Positions 1-4,841 of a stretch of DNA of 6,179 nt are shown here, one piece after another. The stretch spans positions 1-6,179 of the forward strand of contig JAFUPO010000128.1 in NCBI GenBank assembly GCA_017481185.1, in the 5' to 3' direction. A model generated the notes under the pieces. It was not told the origin of the DNA. It searched no databases and saw only the letters and a program-made list of their open reading frames with translations. The position numbers were made by a program, and so were the translations under genes. The stretch is from Clostridia bacterium (GTDB taxonomy: Bacteria; Bacillota_A; Clostridia; Christensenellales; Aristaeellaceae). Position 1 is the stretch's first letter. Every line of letters starts with the position of its first letter.

Positions 1-157
1 CCCTACATCGCGTCGTAGGGGCGGATCCTGTATCCGCCCGCCAGGCTGCGCCTGGAGGCAGTGCCCGATGGAGCGAATACCCTTTGCATAGTTCCCTCCG
101 GGTGGAGATAAGAAACAAAAACTCTTCACTCTTAGTTCTTCACTCTAAACTTCCGCC
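1..157. repeat. Palindrome-rich intergenic repeat, copy 1 (left edge cut by the window)
   Basis: This non-coding stretch is the first of two related units. It holds a run of hairpins: CCCTAC (1-6) with GTAGGG (15-20); GGGCGGAT (19-26) with ATCCGCCC (32-39), 8 bp; CCAGGC (41-46) with GCCTGG (50-55); and CCGCC (153-157) with GGCGG (161-165). Blocks shared with copy 2 are GTGCCCGA (61-68), TCCGGGTGGAGATAAGAAAC (97-116) and CTCTTCACTCTTAGTTCTT (122-140), ending in ACTTCCGCC (149-157). No convincing gene or promoter is seen here. The true left end cannot be placed because the window starts inside or at the edge of the unit. Confidence 0.75.
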
Positions 158-171
158 GCAGGCGGGGGCCC

Positions 172-301
172 CCCTACACCGTATCGTAGGGGCGGCTGAG
201 CCGCCTTTCAGTGCCCGAAGGGGCAAACGCCTTTTCCATGGTTGCTTCCGGGTGGAGATAAGAAACTAAAAGCTCTTCACTCTTAGTTCTTAACTTCCGC
301 C
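172..301. repeat. Palindrome-rich intergenic repeat, copy 2
   Basis: This is the second unit, in the same orientation as copy 1 and offset by about 150-171 bases. It starts with CCCTAC (172-177) facing GTAGGG (186-191). Next come GGCGGCT (191-197) with AGCCGCC (199-205), TGCCC (212-216) with GGGCA (221-225), TCCGGGTGGAGATAAGAAAC (247-266), CTCTTCACTCTTAGTTCTT (273-291) and ACTTCCGCC (293-301). The inner palindrome arms differ in sequence from copy 1 but still pair, and the block between the arms and the shared core is shorter. The unit ends 35 bases before the glycosyltransferase start, so it forms most of that gene's upstream region. Whether it has a function or is a passive dispersed repeat cannot be told from the sequence. 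Confidence 0.75.
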
Positions 302-336
302 ACCCCGCATATCCTGACCAGGAGGGGAGGTTTCCC

Positions 337-1425
337 ATGACCATCAGCCTGTGTATGATCGTGAAAAACGAGGAGGAGACCCTGGCCCGCTGCCTCGACA
401 GCGTTCAGGGCATTGCTGACGAGATCATCATCACCGATACCGGCTCCACCGACCGCACCCTTGAGATCGCCTATCAGTATACGGAGCGGGTGTTCACCTT
501 CCCTTGGGTGAATGACTTTTCTGCCGCTCGCAACGCGGGGCTTAACCAGGCTTCTATGGACTTCATCCTCTGGCTGGACGCCGACGATGTGATCCCGCCC
601 GCCTCCCGCACGGCGCTTATGGCCCTTAAAAAGGGCCTGACCCCGGATGTGTCCGTGGTGATGCTGCCCTATCATGTGGCCTTTGATGAATCCGGCGCGC
701 CCACCCTGACCTATTACCGGGAGCGGCTCATCCGCAATCATCAGGGGTTCTTTTTTCAGGGAGCGGTTCACGAGGCAATTACCCCCAAGGGGCATATTAT
801 TTGGCGGAACATTCCCATTGAGCATCGCAAGCTCCATCCCTCTGCCCCTGGTCGAAACCTAGCCATCCTCCAGGCCCGCCGGGCCGCAGGGCTGCCTTTT
901 GATCCCCGGCAGCAGTATTACTATGGGCGGGAGCTTTTCGATCACGGCCGCTACGAGGAGGCCGCTCAGGCCCTGGCTGCCTTTCTGGACGAGGGCAAGG
1001 GCTGGGTGGAAAACAACATTGAGGCCTGCTATCTCCTTTCCCAGTGTTATACCTGTCTATGTGAGGATCAGCCCGCCCTGGAGGCCCTGTTTCAGAGCTT
1101 TGCTCACGGGCTGCCCCGGCCTGAGGGGCTGTGCCGCATAGGCGAGTGGTTTTTGAACCGCGCGCGGTATCAGGAGGCTATTTACTGGTATCAGCAGGCC
1201 CTGGCCTGCCCCCTGCCTGACGGCGCGGGCTTCACCCAGCCGGAATTTGAAGGCTATATCCCCTGCTTGCAATTGTGCGTATGCTACGACCGCCTGGGCC
1301 AGTATGAATTGGCAGCCGAATACAACCGCCGAGCCGGTGAATATCGCCCTGCCTCCCAGGCCTATCTTCAAAACAAAGCCTACTTTGAAGCCCGGCTGGA
1401 AGGAGGCGCCCATGAGCCTGTGTGA
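337..1425 (+). CDS. Family 2 glycosyltransferase with C-terminal TPR-like region
   Basis: The 362-residue protein is predicted to transfer a sugar from a nucleotide-sugar donor to an unknown acceptor. It has no signal peptide or clear membrane segment, so it should act in the cytoplasm or at the inner membrane face. The GT-A fold is visible at residues 1-165: CMIVKNEEETLARCLDSV (6-23), TDTGSTD (33-39), the WVNDFSAARNAG block (57-68) and LWLDADD (78-84), whose D81-A-D83 is the metal/nucleotide DXD motif. GAVHEAI (142-148) fits the acceptor-side segment of this group. Residues 190-350 are helical with TPR-like units such as GRYEEAAQALAAFL (204-217) and ARYQEAIYWYQQALA (276-290). The start is set by GGAGGGGAGG (321-330), 6 bases before the ATG. 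The end overlaps the next gene by 14 bases, which suggests coupled translation. The same two-part plan occurs in SunS-like transferases, but no peptide substrate gene is seen nearby, so the acceptor is unknown. Confidence 0.85.
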   Translation: MTISLCMIVKNEEETLARCLDSVQGIADEIIITDTGSTDRTLEIAYQYTERVFTFPWVNDFSAARNAGLNQASMDFILWLDADDVIPPASRTALMALKKGLTPDVSVVMLPYHVAFDESGAPTLTYYRERLIRNHQGFFFQGAVHEAITPKGHIIWRNIPIEHRKLHPSAPGRNLAILQARRAAGLPFDPRQQYYYGRELFDHGRYEEAAQALAAFLDEGKGWVENNIEACYLLSQCYTCLCEDQPALEALFQSFAHGLPRPEGLCRIGEWFLNRARYQEAIYWYQQALACPLPDGAGFTQPEFEGYIPCLQLCVCYDRLGQYELAAEYNRRAGEYRPASQAYLQNKAYFEARLEGGAHEPV

Positions 1426-1654
1426 AATGCGCCAGAAGGATGTGGTCAATACCCGGGATGGCCGCCGCCTGGGCAAGGTGATGGACATTGAATTCTGCGA
1501 ATGTTCCGGCACGGTCACGGCCCTGGTGGTGCCGGGAGAGTTTAACCTGCTTCACTCCCTGCGGGGGGAGAAGTGCGGTATCGTAATCCCCTGGGACCGC
1601 ATCTGCAAAATCGGCGACGATGTGATCCTGGTGGACGTGGAAGGATTATGCTGA
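1412..1654 (+). CDS. ylmC: YlmC/YmxH-family PRC-barrel protein
   Basis: This 80-residue protein matches the small PRC-barrel family that is usually annotated as YlmC/YmxH sporulation protein. The family signature is visible as a MRQKDVVNTRDGRRLGKVMD stretch (residues 6-25), then the strands EFCECSGTVTALVVPG (27-42) and GIVIPWDRICKIGDDVILVD (56-75). Its biochemical role is not established. In many Clostridia it sits just before nrdR, as it does here, and that context supports the call. The start is the ATG at 1412, with AAGGAGG (1400-1406) ahead of it inside the end of the glycosyltransferase gene. The reading frame is open further upstream, but that stretch is only a shadow of the transferase gene and has no family similarity. 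The gene is probably cotranscribed with the transferase. A T-run follows the stop but no hairpin precedes it. Confidence 0.88.
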   Translation: MSLCEMRQKDVVNTRDGRRLGKVMDIEFCECSGTVTALVVPGEFNLLHSLRGEKCGIVIPWDRICKIGDDVILVDVEGLC

Positions 1655-1662
1655 TTTTTTCC

Positions 1663-1691
1663 TTTACCTTCCTGGCAGAATAGGCTATAAT
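1663..1691 (+). promoter_or_regulatory. Predicted housekeeping (sigma-A type) promoter of nrdR
   Basis: A -35 box TTTACC (1663-1668, 4 of 6 to consensus) is followed by a 17-base spacer and a perfect TATAAT (1686-1691). Transcription would start near 1698. The resulting leader of about 45 bases contains a small perfect hairpin, CGGGC (1706-1710) with GCCCG (1714-1718), lying 6 bases before the weak ribosome site AAAGGA (1725-1730). The promoter separates nrdR from the transferase-YlmC pair, although readthrough from that pair is also possible. Confidence 0.7.
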
Positions 1692-1742
1692 ACAAGTTGA
1701 TTTTACGGGCGTTGCCCGGCTTACAAAGGATGCGGTACAGCC

Positions 1743-2204
1743 ATGAAATGCCAATACTGCGGCTGCCTGGACAGCAAGGTTATCGATTCCCGCCCCACTG
1801 AGGAGGGGCTGAGCATTCGCCGCCGCCGGGAGTGCGTTCAGTGCGGCAAGCGCTTCACCACCTATGAAAAGATCGAGGCGGTGCCTCTCCTAGTCGTCAA
1901 GAAGGATGGCCGCCGGGAGCCCTTCGACAGCCAGAAGATCCGGGCCAGCATCCTGCACGCCTGCGAAAAGCGCTCTGTATCTCTTTCCGAGATTGACGCT
2001 ATGGTTTCCCGCATTGAACGGGATGCCTACAACGGCATGGAGCAGGAGGTCACCACCCGCCGCATTGGCGAGATGGTGATGGAGGAATTAAAATCCCGTG
2101 ACCAGGTGGCCTATGTGCGCTTCGCCTCGGTGTACCGCCAGTTCACTGACATCTCCAGCTTTATGGACGAGCTCACCAAGCTCATCGGCGAGCAGAAGAA
2201 ATAA
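1743..2204 (+). CDS. nrdR: NrdR, transcriptional repressor of ribonucleotide reductase genes
   Basis: The protein is 153 residues, the normal length for the family. NrdR senses ATP/dATP and represses ribonucleotide reductase operons by binding paired NrdR boxes. The N-terminal zinc ribbon has Cys3-x2-Cys6 and Cys31-x2-Cys34, with the typical KVIDSRP (12-18), IRRRREC (25-31) and KRFTTYE (36-42). The ATP-cone domain spans about 49-139, starting with VVKKDGRREPFD (51-62) and ending in the hallmark QVAYVRFASVYRQFTDI (121-137). A minor difference is Gln4 where most members have Pro in the first CxxC. All key residues are present, so the gene looks intact. AAAGGA lies 12 bases before the ATG, a rather wide spacing, but the start is fixed by the family's MKC beginning. 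No reductase gene is in this window, so its targets must lie elsewhere. Confidence 0.97.
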   Translation: MKCQYCGCLDSKVIDSRPTEEGLSIRRRRECVQCGKRFTTYEKIEAVPLLVVKKDGRREPFDSQKIRASILHACEKRSVSLSEIDAMVSRIERDAYNGMEQEVTTRRIGEMVMEELKSRDQVAYVRFASVYRQFTDISSFMDELTKLIGEQKK

Positions 2205-2217
2205 TATATTCTTTGCA

Positions 2218-2271
2218 AGAACCCTTTCCTTTTGCAAAAGGAAAGGGTTCTCGCGCTCTCCGAAAGGAAAA
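2218..2271. repeat. Long hairpin element with CGCGCTCTC tail, copy 1
   Basis: Thirteen bases after the nrdR stop there is a perfect 16-bp stem, AGAACCCTTTCCTTTT (2218-2233) with its complement (2236-2251), and a two-base GC gap. It is followed by CGCGCTCTC (2252-2260) and then AAAGGAAAA (2263-2271), which repeats part of the right arm. No T-run follows on either strand, so it is not a standard intrinsic terminator, although it may end or protect the nrdR transcript. A second copy with a different stem but the same tail lies behind the membrane-protein gene. Confidence 0.7.
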
Positions 2272-2288
2272 CCGTTTCAATTAAACCT

Positions 2289-2316
2289 TTGAATTTCGAA
2301 AAAATTGCCATATATG
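2289..2316 (+). promoter_or_regulatory. Candidate promoter of the sigma factor gene pair (weak)
   Basis: TTGAAT (2289-2294) and TATATG (2311-2316) are 16 bases apart and each matches 4 of 6 consensus positions. Transcription would begin near 2323, inside the terminator hairpin, giving a leader of about 45 bases. It is the best candidate I can find. There is no room for a promoter between the terminator and the ribosome site at 2352-2361. No clear ECF-type promoter (AAC plus CGT at the usual spacing) is seen. Confidence 0.3.
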
Positions 2317-2336
2317 CACCCTTGGGGTGCTTTTTT
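2316..2336 (+). terminator. Rho-independent terminator after nrdR
   Basis: GCACCC (2316-2321) pairs perfectly with GGGTGC (2325-2330) around a TTG loop, and six T residues follow directly (2331-2336). This is a textbook intrinsic terminator on the + strand. It lies 111 bases after the nrdR stop and only 15 bases before the sigma gene's ribosome site. Confidence 0.85.
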
Positions 2337-2366
2337 GCGTCTTATTGGGTGAAAGGAGGTGAGCGG

Positions 2367-2882
2367 ATGGACTTTGCACAGGTACCATGCAAGGCCGACG
2401 AAGAAGAAATGCTGCGCCTGACGGCGCTGTACGGCAGCTCCATCAAGCGCACCTGTTATCTGATTTTAAAGGACCGGGCCCTGTGCGAGGATGCAGCCCA
2501 GGAAACCTTTGTGAAGGCCTGGAAGCATCTGAGCGACCTCAAATCTGTACAGAATGAAAAGGCCTGGCTGATGCGCATTGCCATGAACACCTGCCGGGAT
2601 ATGCTCAGGGGCAGCTGGTTCCGCTTTCTGGACCGCCGCGTCACCCCGGAGGATCTGCCTCTGGCTGCTGCCGAAAGCGAGGCCCATCCACTCCTGGCTG
2701 AGGCCGTTATGGCCCTTTCCCCTCGCTACCGTCAGGTGGTGGTGCTCTATTACTATCAGGGCCTGAACACGCAGGAAATGGCTGAGGCCCTGAGCCTGTC
2801 CGTCAATACGGTGAAATCTCGGCTGGCCAGGGCTCGCAAGCTTTTGAAAGATCAACTGGAAGGAGGCTGGAACCATGAATAG
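2367..2882 (+). CDS. ECF-type (sigma-70 family) RNA polymerase sigma factor
   Basis: The 171-residue protein has the two-domain plan of extracytoplasmic-function sigma factors, which direct RNA polymerase to a dedicated set of promoters in response to an envelope or outside signal. Region 2 spans about residues 20-85, with the polymerase-contact and -10 reading stretch LCEDAAQETFVKAWKHL (39-55) and AWLMRIAMNTCRDMLR (66-81). Region 4 spans about 107-163, with LSPRYRQVVVLYYYQGLN (117-134) and the helix-turn-helix MAEALSLSVNTVKSRLARAR (138-157). A very strong AAAGGAGGTG (2352-2361) fixes the ATG at 2367. The frame stays open upstream to 2232, but that part runs through the terminator and hairpin and has no family similarity. 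The gene overlaps the next by 8 bases, typical of a sigma/anti-sigma pair. Its subgroup and targets are not identifiable here. Confidence 0.93.
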   Translation: MDFAQVPCKADEEEMLRLTALYGSSIKRTCYLILKDRALCEDAAQETFVKAWKHLSDLKSVQNEKAWLMRIAMNTCRDMLRGSWFRFLDRRVTPEDLPLAAAESEAHPLLAEAVMALSPRYRQVVVLYYYQGLNTQEMAEALSLSVNTVKSRLARARKLLKDQLEGGWNHE

Positions 2883-4629
2883 CGACTTTCGCAGCACCTT
2901 AGACCGCCAGCTTTCCTCCCTGGAATGGACGGCCCAGGATACCTATCATGTTCTTGGGCGCATGAGAGGAGAACGACCTGTGAAACGCAGATTTTCCGCC
3001 GGCCTGGTGCTGGCGCTAATCCTGATCCTGTTCACCGTTACCGCTGTGGCGGTGGGCGCGGTGATCAGCCAATTCTACACCCAGATAGCCCGGATGGACG
3101 GGCGGGGCCAATTGGAGCAATGGGCCTTCAGCGACAAGCTGATCTTTGTTACCGCCATGAAGGAAGCTGAACTGGCAGTGGATGAAACCGATTGGGCCAT
3201 CCTGACCAACGAAGCCCTGCCCGAAACCCAGCGAAACGCCGCTGCCGACCGGATCGTTTACGCCCGCTACGGCAAGCTCCAGGAGGAGGAAAACGCCCTG
3301 CGGCCCTATCCCAAGGAAACGGTGCTGGGGCTTGCCCCCGAACCGGTGGTCATCTTCCGGGAGCGGTATCTTAGTGAACATCCCGGCACGGATATGACCG
3401 ACCAGGCTTACCGCGACGCCCTGGGCTACTGGCTGCGGGATGAATACTATCCCCAGATGCTTGCCGCCCTGCCCAGCGCCACTCCCGAGCCTCGCAAAAC
3501 CGAAACCTCTGCGCTTACAGAAAGCGAGGTCATTCAGGCCCTGCAAAGCGACATGACCGAGGTTTGGGGCTGGCCCTGGGAAACGATGCAAAAGGGCCGC
3601 TACGCTGCCAGCTATGATGCCGAAAAGGATCTGTGGTTTGTGCAGGGCGATCTATCAGCAGCGGACGCAGCCTCTGTGGATGAGGAGGCCCTGACCCATG
3701 AGCGCATCCGCCAAACCGAAACCGGTTGGCAGCTCTTTGGCTACTATGCCCTGACCACCGACGGCAGCTGGTGCCGGGCTTCCTCCCCTGAGGAATGTGT
3801 TGCCCTGAGGGAGGAGCGGAACCGAATCATCGCTCTGCACACCATTTATTATGATGAGGCCGAAGCCCTGGCCATCGAAAAGGTCAAGGAGCGCTATGGT
3901 CTTACCGATGGAGATATAAAGCGCTACTTTATCCGCGAAGGGGAAACCTATCAGCGGGAGGACTGTGTGCGGGTTTCCATCATCTTTGGCCTTCACAACA
4001 ACTGGGGCAACGAATGGGATTACGCTGCCATTGTGAACCTGACCACCGCTCAAGTGGATGATGTGTTCACCCCTGATGATCTCATGGGCCGCCTGCCCCG
4101 TCTGGCCCAAAGCTACATGAGCCTCTCCTATGAGGATCGGCTGGCGCATATCCGCTGGTATCTGGCTACCTACCATCCTCAATATGAGTTTGAGCGCTGG
4201 CCCATCGAGGAGCAGGCCTATGTGTGCCAATTGTTCATGCCCGTCTACGAACAGGAAAAGGCTGTGATGCCCAAGGAGCAGATCCTTCTGGATAACTTCT
4301 GCCGCCGCAACTATACCCTGCCCAACGAGGATGAACTGACCCAGCAGGAAGCCGCCGCTATCGCCCGTCAGACAGCTATGGAAGCCATCAACGCCGCTTA
4401 TGAGGCGGAAGGTAGCAGCCGAAGGCATTCCCTGAAGGACATGGAAGCCTGGGAGCCCCAATGCACCTTTGCCCGCGAAGAGGGCGAGCATGGCGTTTGG
4501 CGCTTCTGGCTCACCAACAACGATATCCCCGGCACGGACATTCGCGGCTGGTTCGTGTGGGTGGATGCTGTAACCGGCCAGATCCTTTTAAGCAGCGAGC
4601 GCTGCACAAACGTAGACGAGGCATTGTAA
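2875..4629 (+). CDS. Single-pass membrane protein, probable anti-sigma/sensor partner of the ECF sigma factor
   Basis: I do not recognise a named family for the whole 584-residue protein. The start overlaps the sigma gene's end by 8 bases, with AAGGAGG (2860-2866) before the ATG. Residues 1-39 are short and charged (ending GERPVKRRF), then about 41-63 form one membrane helix (GLVLALILILFTVTAVAVGA at 43-62). The basic residues before it suggest the N-terminus is inside and about 520 residues are outside. The outside part shows two PepSY-like stretches. One is at about 326-399, from DEAEALAIEKVKERYGL to AAIVNLTTAQVDDVF. The other is at about 488-575, from LTQQEAAAIARQTAMEAI to GWFVWVDAVTGQILL. 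A Pro/Glu/Thr-rich link lies near 200-215. There is no HxxxCxxC zinc anti-sigma motif. By gene position and topology it probably holds the sigma factor at the membrane, but this is inference. Confidence 0.75.
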   Translation: MNSDFRSTLDRQLSSLEWTAQDTYHVLGRMRGERPVKRRFSAGLVLALILILFTVTAVAVGAVISQFYTQIARMDGRGQLEQWAFSDKLIFVTAMKEAELAVDETDWAILTNEALPETQRNAAADRIVYARYGKLQEEENALRPYPKETVLGLAPEPVVIFRERYLSEHPGTDMTDQAYRDALGYWLRDEYYPQMLAALPSATPEPRKTETSALTESEVIQALQSDMTEVWGWPWETMQKGRYAASYDAEKDLWFVQGDLSAADAASVDEEALTHERIRQTETGWQLFGYYALTTDGSWCRASSPEECVALREERNRIIALHTIYYDEAEALAIEKVKERYGLTDGDIKRYFIREGETYQREDCVRVSIIFGLHNNWGNEWDYAAIVNLTTAQVDDVFTPDDLMGRLPRLAQSYMSLSYEDRLAHIRWYLATYHPQYEFERWPIEEQAYVCQLFMPVYEQEKAVMPKEQILLDNFCRRNYTLPNEDELTQQEAAAIARQTAMEAINAAYEAEGSSRRHSLKDMEAWEPQCTFAREEGEHGVWRFWLTNNDIPGTDIRGWFVWVDAVTGQILLSSERCTNVDEAL

Positions 4630-4643
4630 TCATATTTTGTGAG

Positions 4644-4701
4644 AGAGGGTCTTTCTTTTTTCAAAAGAAAGACCCTCTTTCGCGCTCTCATTCAAAGAAA
4701 G
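4644..4701. repeat. Long hairpin element with CGCGCTCTC tail, copy 2
   Basis: Fourteen bases after the membrane-protein stop there is a perfect 16-bp stem, AGAGGGTCTTTCTTTT (4644-4659) with its complement (4663-4678), around a TTC loop. TT and then CGCGCTCTC (4681-4689) follow, then AAAGAAAG (4694-4701), which repeats part of the right arm. The stem sequence differs from copy 1 at 2218-2251, while the tail block is identical. TGAGAG (4640-4645) can also pair with CTCTCA (4685-4690). Only a short T-run (TCTTT) follows the stem, so it could act as a weak terminator for the sigma pair, but the structure is not a standard one. Confidence 0.7.
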
Positions 4702-4841
4702 CCATATCATTTTACATCATTTAAAGATAAGTTTATGTCGAAAGTATTGCATAAATTGATATTTTGTTGTAATATATTATGGCAATAACTTTGCACATTT
4801 ATTGTTTTATTTGTAATATTCGTAACAAAAGGAGAATCGCA
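4702..4841 (+). promoter_or_regulatory. AT-rich leader before the peptidoglycan-binding protein gene
   Basis: These 140 bases are strikingly AT-rich beside GC-rich genes and must hold the promoter of the next gene if the hairpin before them ends transcription. Several partial -35/-10 candidates exist, such as TTGCAC (4791-4796) with TAATAT (4814-4819) at 17 bases. TTGATA (4756-4761) and the TATATTAT run (4773-4780) are also present but poorly spaced. No single pair is convincing. AAAGGAGA (4828-4834 region) is a good ribosome site 7 bases before the ATG. Confidence 0.4.

Noticed and set aside
84..269. Open frame of 61 codons in the upstream repeats
   Set aside because: It runs across both repeat units and its two ends repeat the same RVEIRN peptide because of the DNA repeat. 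It has no ribosome site or family similarity.
1..302. CRISPR array
   Set aside because: There are only two units, with long and similar rather than short-repeat/unique-spacer structure.
283..837. Antisense open frame opposite the glycosyltransferase
   Set aside because: The + strand frame has clear GT2 motifs through the same bases; the antisense protein shows no family features.
1670..1742. NrdR boxes for self-regulation of nrdR
   Set aside because: I looked for paired ACA-AT-rich-TGT palindromes around the promoter and found none that fit the known consensus.
2232..2366. Longer start for the sigma factor, adding 45 residues
   Set aside because: The extra part is translated from the hairpin element and the terminator, and the strong ribosome site is at the ATG at 2367.
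3655..4491. Long antisense open frame opposite the membrane-protein gene
   Set aside because: It mirrors the GC-rich codon use of the + strand gene, has no ribosome site that stands out and no recognisable domain.
4702..4841. ECF-type promoter ahead of the wall-binding protein gene
   Set aside because: AAC (4787-4789) and CGTA (4821-4824) occur, but about 31 bases apart, far from the 16-17 base spacing expected.
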